Below, piece by piece: positions 54,931 through 64,000 of a stretch of DNA of 64,000 nt. How positions within the stretch are numbered: the stretch's first letter is position 1; the number at the start of each line of letters is the position of its first letter. Both the position numbers and the translations under genes were made by a program. The notes beneath the pieces were generated by a model that had not been told where the DNA came from, ran no database searches, and saw only the letters and a program-made list of their open reading frames with translations. Origin of the DNA: Tetraselmis striata (lineage: Eukaryota; Chlorophyta; Chlorodendrophyceae; Chlorodendrales; Chlorodendraceae); NCBI GenBank assembly GCA_006384855.1, contig VCJN01000708.1:372001-436000 (forward strand), given 5' to 3'.

Positions 54931-57900
54931 ATGGTCTCTTCTCCAGGATCCGGCACGTCGGACACTACAGTTACAGTACCGCCGTGTTCGTGCCGCAGCG
55001 GGTAATCGTGTGATTGCGACGCGCGTGTTAGTGATCGTAAGGAGGTTGAGAAAAGAAAGTACACATGGGGCAAGGGTTCCGATGAGGTCGCCGACAGCGA
55101 GACTGGCAAGGGCTCGTCTCTGATCAGCAAGCGCACCTCTTGGGACTACATCCGCATCATGCTCGCCAAGGAGGCTAGCGAGCAGTCGCCGTGCTGTTCG
55201 CGAAAGTGCGTGCACAAGGTGTACACTCAGTGTGGAGAGGCCCTTGTTGGTGCCGTGATGGACCGTGCGTTGACCGTATACTATGGCAATCGGAACCGCT
55301 CCTCTGACCGGCTCGCTCAGGTTCTCAGGGGTGGCTACGACTCGTAACAGTTCGACTACATGTTTGATCACGGTGGCTACTTGGGCTCTTTCGATCATCG
55401 AGGCCCCATCTACACGTGCGGGCGTGCATGGGAGGTCTTGCATCATGTCTCGAAACGAAGACGTCTCGTGATCCAGCGGTCGGTGGTGGATAATGTACCC
55501 ACGTACATCAGGCAGCGAAAGCAGTACGAGAGCAGACAAACCGGACCGAGGGAGCATGTGCGCATGTTTCTCGAGCACTTCTTCTCAGATGACCTCGGTC
55601 ACGTCGAGATCATGCCTTTTCACGACGGCAACAGCGAGACCTTCAAGAAGCACCTACCTCCCTGGATGACCAAGATTTGCGTCTACTACTTTTACAAGTC
55701 GTGGGCTGAGGACGACAACGCCATTCTCCGTGGTAAGTAAGGCCCAAACTGTGCAGTTGATGACATAACGATTTTCGTCCCGCTGATGACAGACCGATTT
55801 CGCCCCGCTGATGACAGAACGTTTCGTCCCGCTAATGACAAACCGTTTCGTCCCACTGATGACAGACCGATTTCGTCCCGTTGATGCCGGAACGTTTCGT
55901 CCCACTGATGACAGACGGTAAAACCTGATAACAAAACGTTTCGCCCCGCTGATGACACACTTTTACGTCCCACTAAGGACATACCGATTTCGTCCCACTG
56001 CTGACATAAGGTTTTGTCCCACTGATGACAGACGGTTTTGTCCCGCTAATGACATATATGCCGTTTTGTCCCACTGATGACCAATCGTTTCGTCCAACTG
56101 ATGACATACCTATTTCGTACCGCTGATGACAAACCGATTGTTTTCCCACCCATGACATACCGTTTTGTCCCACTGAGGACAAGCCGATTTCGTCCCGCTG
56201 ATGATATATCGGTTCTGTCCCGCTAATGAAATACCGATTTCATCGCCCTGATGAGAGACCTTTTTGTCTCTCCGATTACTAAATTGTCGTCCCGCTGATA
56301 CATCCATGTTTTCTCGCTGATGATATAAGTTTTCGTCTTGCTTGGTACGGACATGTTTCGTGAAGCTCGTGACGGGACCGCTGATGGTAGAAATCGTGAT
56401 GAGACTAGTTTGCCCCGTTGATGACATATCGTTTTCGTGTATTGACAGAACTAGTTCATCCCACTATCGATATAATTATTTCGACCCCATGTAGACCGAA
56501 CATTTTTGTCTCACATCATGACACCTAATTTGTCCCTGCTTTGTATACCGACCTATTCTGCCCCTACCGCTTTATAGATTTGGCTGCCGAGAGCGAAGTG
56601 AAGCTCGCGTCGTTCGACACTTTCCGCCGGACTTGGAAGGAAGATTTCCCGGATGTCACCACGCCAAAGGTGAAGCGATTCAGCCATTGTCCCATTTGCG
56701 CGGCGGGCAAAGCGCTCAGAGACCAAGCTCGCGAGGTTTGCACAAAGGACATGACGCTCGAGGAACGTCAAGTGCACCGTCAACATCAACAACTCGTGAG
56801 GTGCCAAGTCGGAGCCGAGCAAGAGGTCCACCTCGAGAGAGTGCGCCAGGAACGAAGGGATCTGAACAACGCCGTCTTCCAATCGCGCCTTGGCCGTGGA
56901 AACTTCTTCTTCTTCGAAATTGATAGCATGGACTACTCCGCGAAGACCATGTAGCCTCACTGGGTTCGCATCCCCAAGACTGTGAAGCCCGACATGCTCC
57001 TCAAATACCACCTCACATGTGTGAAGAACGACGGCTACCGCCCGGACGACATCTACTACTACACCAACACCATACCCCATGATTCGTCCACGAATTGCAC
57101 TTTGATATGGATGACGATCATGAAGGTGAGCTCGTTGACTGTTGTCCTCCCGACAGATTCGCCGTCGTTGTCCAATAGCCGTGGTCTGATGAAATCCGAT
57201 CTCCGATGCAGGAAATTCAACTCGGTGGTCGAAATTCCGTGCATCAGAATTTAGATGGACAACACCGTCAGGGAGAACAAGAATAGGAACGGGGCGGCCC
57301 TATACAATTGGCTTGTGTCTATCGGCATCTGTGACGTCATTCATTTGGTCTTCCTACCTGTCGGGAACACTCATGAACGGGCTGACCAGATCCTCAGCCG
57401 CATCAGTCTTGCACTATCTCGCAGCTCCGCCTCCACAGTCGAGGCCTTTCTTGACTTGGTGGCGAAGGCATTCTCGCCCACTCCGGAGATTGCTGAGCTC
57501 TCATTCTCCTTCGACTTCTCTGGGTGGTTAAGGCCCCATTTCCAAGACCACATTCAGGACATCAGTAAGCCGCACAAATTCGAATTCACCCGTGACGACG
57601 CCGCCGCGTCTGGCGGCTCGTTGCGCACCGCCTTGTGGTCCAACACACCGCTTTCTGAGCCCGTGCAGATCTTGAAGAGCGCGCCAACTGGGACGCCCGA
57701 GATTCGTGCGGGCCGGCCCCTTTTGTACGCTCTCTGCGACAAAAAGAAGCCCGACGCGGTGAAGGTCCAGGGGTACTTGGATGCCTTCAAGAAGGTCAGG
57801 TCGTACATCACGGACCTGGCGGTCCAGTGGCACTTCTCCCCAGTCGAGCACGAGAGCTGGAAGAATCTGCTCGACGACTTGGATGAGATACAAACTGCTC

Positions 57901-58855
57901 CTTTGGCAGCTTTCTCGGGGTTCCGGCCACACCGGAAAGAGAAAGTTGACGACTTCTTGGCGAGCACGGGCATACCGCGCTCGCTGAGGCACGTCACACG
58001 ATGGCTACCAACGCCGACCTCAACAATGCCGAAGCCGCCCGCGTTGAAGCCGAGGTTTGTGCTCAAGTGCTTCGTGCTCAAGTGCTTTAAGATGTCAGCG
58101 CCTTCCAGGGAGTTCACGCCGCGCCGGCGCCAAAGAGAGGCTTCATGACAACACAAAACCCAGCGATGCAAAGGGCACGAACCTCGTTGTCATTGACGTC
58201 TCCGATGCGAGTCCCATTGTTTGTCATTCTTGTCCTTTACGGGACAAAACAATTTGGTTAATCTACCTTGCTTGTTATTTTGTCCCAACTTGGACAAAAA
58301 TGGTGGGGCGTCTCGCTCGGGACTGACATAGCTCGCGGTCTTGGCCATCATTAGGTGCATGAGGAAGACAAGTGCCATGAAACTCTTGGTGATTGGGAGT
58401 CGAGATTCGTCATCGGGCTTGTGAAGTCGCGCGAGACTACCGAAGACACGTTGACCGTGGCCGTATACGAGCCCTTCCATGCCGATGCAAAGATGGTTGT
58501 ACGCGCAGATAAAAGGAGGGAAGAAGCCAGTTGACACAAGCTGGGAGAAGTGTCTGACGCTTCCTTGGAAGCTTGTTGAAGCCGCCCCCCTATCGTACGC
58601 GAAGACCATCCACGAGCGTCGGGAAGTCGCGAGGTGTTCCACGAGGACGGCACCATGGTCAGAAAGAAGTGGTACAGTAAAAGCGTCGAAATCGTGAAGA
58701 CATATGCGCAAACTGGGTGGCAAATCAGCCAGCCACGAAACAACTGCGTCCACGTCATGTCAACCACCCCAGCGCAACGCAAACCCGGCGGAGTCGTCAG
58801 TTTTAACGCAGCCACGAAGAAGGACTTGCTTGAGTTGGGGATGCTCAACGAGTAA
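54931..58855 (+). CDS. DUF7869-type transposase-like protein of the transposon
   Basis: ATG 54931 (MVSSPGSGTSDTTVTVPPCS), a 39-bp intron, then EVEKRKYTWGKGSDEVADSE. The N-terminal region has CCSRKCVHKV and the block IYTCGRAWEVLHHVSKRRRL, usual before the core in this family. An intron (55737 to about 56570) filled with satellite follows. Then FDTFRRTWKEDFPDV, FSHCPICAAG (zinc pair), FFFFEIDSMDYSAKTM, and the core: MDNTVRENKNRNGAALYNWL, LVFLPVGNTHERADQILSRI. The D/N...H/E pattern looks like an RNase H-fold nuclease core. A C-terminal exon (WYSKSVEIVKTYAQTGWQIS, LLELGMLNE) ends near 58855. TAA/TAG codons interrupt it at about 55346, 56953 and 57253, each where Gln is plausible. Presumed to move the element. 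Confidence 0.65.
55755..56540 (+). repeat. Satellite array 3, in a transposase intron
   Basis: Same repeat type as arrays 1 and 2; regular to about 56260, then increasingly diverged up to the next exon. The intron donor is GTAAG at 55735. Confidence 0.88.
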
Positions 58856-58924
58856 ACTAATAGCAACGTCTTGTGGCTAGGCGGTGGATTTAATCATCAT
58901 CATGAATATTGATTTGCCTCATCT

Positions 58925-58960
58925 TGTCCCATTTTGGACAAATGCTCCAAAACCAGCATT
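58925..58960 (-). repeat. Right terminal inverted repeat (tentative)
   Basis: Inverse partner of 39379-39415, ending CCAAAACCAGCATT. Confidence 0.5.
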
Positions 58961-60060
58961 GCATATGCGTCGCGGCTGGCATGCACGCTGATGAATGTTG
59001 CACTGCACCCCAGGTCTACAAACCCAAGCTACACAACCCGTGAGTCTTAAGTACTGATAGTAGCCCCGGGAACTAGGATATAGCCAAACCCTACGGTGCA
59101 AAATGAATTCCACGGTGCAAAACAGGTTGAATTACTGTTCAAAGTTGTACCAGTAAAGGACCCTTTGTTGGCGTTGGGGCGGGGTGCCACCCCGGCCGCA
59201 GAGGCGGCGCAAGCGTCGAACCCCGCGCCCATCCCTGTTGGGCAGTAGCGCGAGTGTATTGTAAAAGTTTTATTTTTGGAGAGTCTGGGCTACACTCGAT
59301 TAAGATGTAATAAACACAATACATTACAGTGTTTTCTCGAAGTGGCCCCTGCCGCATAGTAGCTTTAGCCGGTCTGAGATGCCGGCTCTAGCTTCATCGA
59401 TATTAAGTCTTATCGAAGAGCAGCCAATAGCTTAGACCTGACTTCTACTCCACTAGATTAATTCGCGTTGGGCGAGGTGGGCGGGAGCAATTAAAAAGCC
59501 GGAACTGAGTCGGATCTTGCAGACCTCCTAACTATTTGTAGTGGGATACCCGAGGCTCCTACAACCCCCGCGGCCCACTACACCCTGACCTAGTGTCACT
59601 TGACCTTCCTCTTCCGTCACTCCTGCGGATGTGAGCCCGTTGGAGGGCAACGCTTCTTCAGCTGTCGCATCAGCTGTCGGGAGACGATACCATAATTAGT
59701 TAAAGTATTTGTAAAGTCGCCAGTAAAACGGAGAGCGCGCGACGCGCGCGGCCGTGCCGCCCCTGCCAAAACATTATTTCGCCGCCACTTTCACCGCAGC
59801 TCCGAAGTCGATGGAACATAATTTCTTGGAGTGGCTGGACCACACTCAATTGAGATGAAAACACAACAATACATCACAGTGTTTGCTCGAAGTGGCCCGT
59901 GTCGCACAGTAGTTTTAGCCAGTCTGAGGTGCCGGCTCTAGCTACTTCATCGATATTCAGTATTATCGAAGAGCAGCAAATAGCTTAGACCTGACTCCCA
60001 ACAGACCCCACGCACAAATTTTCTGGTAACGCCGTAGATAACGGCGCCCGTTTTAATACC
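58961..60060. repeat. Intergenic segment with a direct repeat pair
   Basis: 59280-59450 and 59828-59998 are about 170 bp and highly similar: CTCGAAGTGGCCC, GCCGGCTCTAGCT, CTTCATCGATATT, CTTATCGAAGAGCAGC/ATTATCGAAGAGCAGC, AATAGCTTAGACCTGACT. About 380 bp lie between them. No coding sequence is seen; a small terminal-repeat (TRIM-like) element is possible. Confidence 0.65.
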
Positions 60061-61250
60061 CGCTGGATTAGCCACGAAGTGTACGCCGACGTGTACGCAG
60101 CTGCGTATTACGTAGCGTCATCAGCGACGAGGTCGCCGCCGGAAAGGTAGATTGAGGAGCGCTTTGTACCGTCCATCGAGCTCTGCCGGTGCTGCTGCAT
60201 GGTGGTTGGCGTAGCGCCCCCAAAGCAAACCAACCCTTCGCATGTCTTGCGGAGCACGCCGGCATGTACGCGCTGCGTACATCGGGGCGTCATCAGTGAA
60301 GAAGATATTCCACCAGTGAACTCGTCCGCCGTGTAGGCTCATGCAGCGCGCTAGTGCACGCACGGCACGACGGTACGAGGTTCTTTTAGTGCGCGTGTCG
60401 TGCGCTGCGCGACGCGGCCTCGCTGAATCTTGTCTTGTGTCTATGCATGCTAATCTGTGATATGCGAAAATACGCATCCCTCGCATCTTCTATGTAGACC
60501 CAATGCCCCACATCCGCGATCAATCCAACCGCCGACTCTGCTATGCGTTCCATAACCAAGTGGCGAGCGACTTCCGGCCTAGATGGCTGGAAACACGTGC
60601 CAAGTCCGCGGTACGGGTTGCCGCGTCGGGATGCGCCCGGACGTATGCTTGCTTAAATATTACTGAAAATCTAGAATGAGGCTTGCCAGATTATGTAGGC
60701 GGCCTGAACCTAGGTGTAGTCGGTGGTGTGAGTAAGTAGCCGCCCGTTGGGGGGCGGAATACCTTCAGGTATCGTTCTAGCAACTGCACCGGTTTGATCT
60801 TTAATGATGCGATGTGGTCTGAAATATAATAGCAAAAGCCTCTTGCCTACTGACCACATTTTTATCAACATTAACGCAGATGCGAATATAGGGATGTGGG
60901 GAGTGCGCAGTTCTGCAGATCTGCACATCTGAGGCTGAACCAAATGTTATGGACCCATCCCGGAAGATATGATAGTTTACCGAAAGCTGCGCAGTACCCA
61001 TCCTCCGAATGCAACCAATATTTAGAAACACTAGGGGTAAATGCTGGCGGATTGAAGCGATATGACCGGCTGAGGTTGAAGCTTCGTCTGTAGATATTGC
61101 GGAATTCGCCCAAGGCAAGTGCTAGGCGTGTGCCGGGCTTCCTGCAGCCCGCTTTGCCACCACCGCTAGTAATTCTCGGACCGCCGCCTCATGGAGGGGT
61201 TTGGCAATGACCAACCGGCGCATGAGAGCGATCGATGCGGGCGCCCATGC
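60061..61250. other. No supported gene
   Basis: A minus-strand frame (60121-60486) is open for 121 residues with an Arg-rich composition, but no family was recognised. Nothing else stands out. Confidence 0.4.
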
Positions 61251-61253
61251 CAA

Positions 61254-61517
61254 TCACTGAAAAGCTATTCGAGCCCCTACCGTTATAGGCCGGTGTTTTA
61301 AGTCACAAATGCAGTGTGCAATACATGTTCGCAGCAGTCTTGCTATTGCAGGAAGGGGTGACACACCTTTGGCTCTACAGAGCCGCTGAAAATTTGCCAG
61401 CGATGCCTCATAAGTTTTCTTAGATGCCGTCCCCAGGCGCCGTGCTTCCACATTGTCCACCAATTGCCCCAGCCTCGTGCATTCGTGCGCAGCGTGACCC
61501 GTTGCTCCGGCTGGCAA
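61254..61517 (-). pseudogene. Tyrosine recombinase N-terminal domain, truncated
   Basis: Minus-strand frame with RRLGTASKKTYEASLANFQR and LPAIARLLRTCIAHCI, the SAM-like N-terminal domain of DIRS/Ngaro-type recombinases. The catalytic part with the HxxR and Tyr motifs is not found to the left, so the element is 3'-truncated or diverged. Confidence 0.6.
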
Positions 61518-61599
61518 ACCGCACGCTGCGCATATATACCATTAAGTGGCACCGGTGTCTCTTCGCCCTGCGCATGTCGCGCACAATAAAGCCAACCCA

Positions 61600-64000
61600 T
61601 CACAATCCGTGCAACAATTTACAGTCCGCGTGTCGGTTGTCTAACAGGCGAGGCAGGTCGACGTCCTGCGAGCCGCTGCCCTCCAACGACACAGCGGGGA
61701 ATTGAACTAGCACGACGCCCCATTCAGTGGGGCCGCCAAATACGTGCTGCTGCGGCATCGGTTGCTCTCGCGTCGCGAAGCGCAAGTCGGGGCGTGGAAA
61801 CATGGCCTTACTTGCTCTGCCGGGATGGAGTAGCCCACGATGCGCGCGGGCCCCAGCGAGCAATTTCCGCCACGGTGCCAAAAACCATGTTGGCAAGACG
61901 AATGTGGCCTGCCTCGTGGTTGGGGCCGTATGAAATTCGACTCAAAAATGATATCGAGAATTGCTTTGATCAAAGCGAACGGCGGGTTGCAGTAAACATG
62001 TTGATGTCGCCACTGATGGCTTGCTTGGACAGCGATCAACTACCGACAAAAAGACTTTGCCGTAAGCGTTGCGGTCAAGGGGGTCGGAGCATGCGTCGAC
62101 GACGAAGGGTCCGACCTCGGCGAGCAGCCGCTGGTAGATAGCGAGCAGCAGATGCCAATCTTGATCGTCCAACCGCCCCTTTAACCGGGAAAGGCTGTCC
62201 GCCAGACCGTTGTGTTTGCCCGGAATGTGCCGTGCCACTACATTTAGATTGCACGTCTAGCATACTTTGTGGAACGCGATCATCAACCTGTTATTGATGT
62301 GGGGTACGTCGAACCACCATTGTTAATCGCCCACTGCTTCATTGTCCAGACTGCTCAAAATGTGTTTATCGCGTAAGCGTGGCCCCACTTGGTGTAAAGT
62401 GTCCGGCGCCATGTATAGTTCCCGCATATTCGATGACCCGCCGAGATTCGTACGCGTCAGCTGTTGTTGCGTAAAGCCGAGTAAGGCATCCGTTCATAAC
62501 GCCACCATGCACCACCCGCAAAGCCCGATGCGTCCGAAGTAATGACTTCGAGATCTTGAAATGGCTGCAGCACCCCCGGTACCTTCGGTTCATCGGGCCG
62601 GGTCTTGTGCAATGGTTGCCACAATTCCGGATCGTCCGGCGGTAAATGTAAAACGGGCTTGTCCCAGAGCGTACTCGGGCCATCATCGCCCCTAAAAACG
62701 GTCGCGCGAGTACCACGTCCTTGGGCTGCACGCCTCGACCAGACGGCACCGCACACCCGTGGTGTGGCAGGTCCAACCACCAACGCAATTCCGTGATGGC
62801 GGGGTCGCCGACGCGGCACAGTTCTTCCGGGCCCCATTCGTCCGTCGGGCTCGATGTCGGGCCGGCGAGGAGCGTGTCTTGCGCTGCGCATAACTTTATC
62901 AAATATGCCTGCTCTCGGGGTAAAACGGCACAACACCACTACTGCATCGATCTTGCCGATGATTGAGGCCAAACGCCCCTGCGGTACCGCTCTTGCGGCT
63001 ACTAGGGCCGACTCATAGACGGGTTGGGCCGTCGCAGCCCACATGGCCGCCCGCAAAGCGGTAACAAACACCTCGCCCCGCGCGGAATCGATAATCACGC
63101 CGGTATATTCCATTCGCGTGTACGGCGGCCACTCGGTCTTTACGTTCTTCTTTGGGCAGTCGTAATCCTCGGGGGCCAAAAGCACGGAGTAAAACATCAT
63201 CTGATGTCGCCACCGCGAAAGTGTTCGGCAGAGTTTAAGCACGATGTCGTCTTAGTACGCCCCCGACAGGCGCAGCTTTGAATAGTCGGCCTCAAGACTG
63301 GCCGGGCGACAATATTTCAAGCCCTCAGGGAGCAAAATATTGCGAATTACTCGCGTCCACAGTTGTTGTAAAGCCGCTGGGGACGGGGCGTTCATCACGG
63401 CAAAACAATGTCAGAAATACTCGCCGGTCATCGGATGTTTGAACCGCACATAGTCGGCGTCGCCGACATAAATGGGCCAACAGTAAAATGCGTCCGCCGT
63501 GAGGTCAACCTTCGCAAACAAAGCAAATCAAACTGCTGAATGCCCGAGAGTACATTGGAAAGGAGGTCTGACATGCACGCATGTAGCGCGATATCCGGGT
63601 TCACTTCAAACCGAAGGAAATCGAACACATTTCGAACCTTGTACGGGTTATCATGTTCGATAATGCATGCGATCGCGCTAACCGTCCAGGACATGTACTT
63701 AAGGGCCTTCAACATACCCGTGCTCGTGCTGCCGGTCCACCTCGGTTCCCGCAGCGGGGCCTCCTTCTTGGAAAGATCGGCAATTATTCTTCCGCAGCTT
63801 CGGCGGTCGCCCGGTCCACCGCTGTGCGTACCCATATTGCAGCGCCTCTTTCAACTCCACGGGGACTTGTTCCGATGCAAGTAAAGCCTCGACATTGACC
63901 CGCATCCCGGGATGATAAATATCGTATACAAAGCCCAATCTCCCCGGTTGCACTTCGTACCAGGCCCCCCACTCCGCCGACAATGCGCGCGGTGGTACAA
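61600..64000 (-). pseudogene. Second tyrosine-recombinase retroelement: RT and RNase H
   Basis: Read right to left: a leading block (63983) with EALQYGYAQRWTG; GRIIADLSKKEAPLREPRWT; KVRNVFDFLRFEVNPDIALH; ADAFYCWPIYVGDADYVRFK (motif A Asp precedes it); CFAVMNAPSPAA; then GAY, TAA, DDIVLKL at about 63250, where the YxDD box has a stop as its second codon. RNase H begins EVITSDASGFAGGAWW (near 62545) and reaches ARHIPGKHNGLADSLSRLKG (62238). Then FVVDACSDPLDRNAYGK and HVYCNPPFALIKAIL, the same CNPP block as in the element at 13-16 kb. An in-frame TGA precedes HCFAV. The element continues beyond the window. Confidence 0.72.

Larger units (their letters stand above)
39379..58960. mobile_element. 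Large DNA transposon with methyltransferase and DUF7869 genes
   Basis: Two divergent genes (minus from 54302 leftward, plus from 54931 rightward) lie between matching ends. The left end reads AATGCCGGTTGG..CATTTGTGCCAAGT; the inverse of the right end reads AATGCTGGTTTTGG..CATTTGTCCAAAAT. This is an imperfect inverted repeat of about 35 bp. Inside both ends are repeated GGACAAA/TTTGTCC phrases. Without the 7.75-kb insertion at 44620-52368 the element is about 11.8 kb. The target duplication was not resolved. Exact borders are tentative. Confidence 0.6.

Noticed and set aside
42466-56540. CRISPR arrays
   Set aside because: The units are adjacent and vary by point changes. There are no unique spacers, and the setting is eukaryotic introns.
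60121-60486. Minus-strand ORF as a mariner-like transposase (FFTDDAPMY)
   Set aside because: Only one short acidic phrase; no second or third catalytic residue and no helix-turn-helix.
1-64000. tRNA or rRNA genes
   Set aside because: A few GGTTCGA-like phrases occur (for example near 17145), but no cloverleaf or rRNA core could be built around them.

Overview
This is eukaryotic nuclear DNA. Two host genes with many introns (GT-AG, mostly GTGCG/GTAAG donors and CTGCAG/GCAG acceptors, GC-rich exons) sit in long stretches of nested, mostly decayed transposons. Compact GC-rich exons, poly(C) runs, DIRS/PAT-like tyrosine-recombinase retroelements and a receptor-type cyclic-nucleotide phosphodiesterase together suggest an alga, most likely a chlorophyte green alga. 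That placement is an inference; the window has no rRNA, tRNA or plastid marker to settle it.

Layout. 0.4-3.5 kb: a family-2 glycosyltransferase gene (+), with a 0.5 kb CATCC satellite in one intron. 3.9-11 kb: an old LTR element whose 3' LTR is split by a nearly complete Ty1/copia element on the minus strand (5009-10760, 5-bp target duplication CCTTA). 12.9-17 kb: a degraded DIRS/PAT-like retroelement (+) with RT, RNase H and tyrosine recombinase. 17.4-29 kb: a non-LTR reverse transcriptase gene cut open by a stack of related elements, some in opposite orientation, with (ATTTCA)n tails. 30.1-36.6 kb: the second host gene, about 18 exons, encoding a secreted ligand-binding domain, one membrane span and a cyclic-nucleotide phosphodiesterase. 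38.2-39.3 kb: a LINE fragment. 39.4-59.0 kb: a large DNA transposon (about 11.8 kb without its insertion) with two divergent genes, a beta-class DNA N-methyltransferase-like protein (-) and a DUF7869-type transposase-like protein (+). The same roughly 25-bp satellite fills three of its introns. A 7.75-kb CACTA-like element (44620-52368, TTA duplication) has inserted into its methyltransferase gene. 59-61 kb: short repeats. 61.2-64 kb: a second tyrosine-recombinase retroelement (-), running off the window.

The most interesting items are the receptor-phosphodiesterase fusion, and the transposon that pairs a DNA methyltransferase with a DUF7869 transposase and carries one satellite in several introns. 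Nearly all element ORFs contain in-frame stops that single C-to-T or G-to-A changes would explain. The phosphodiesterase exons have none, which points to transition-type decay of repeats rather than a changed genetic code.
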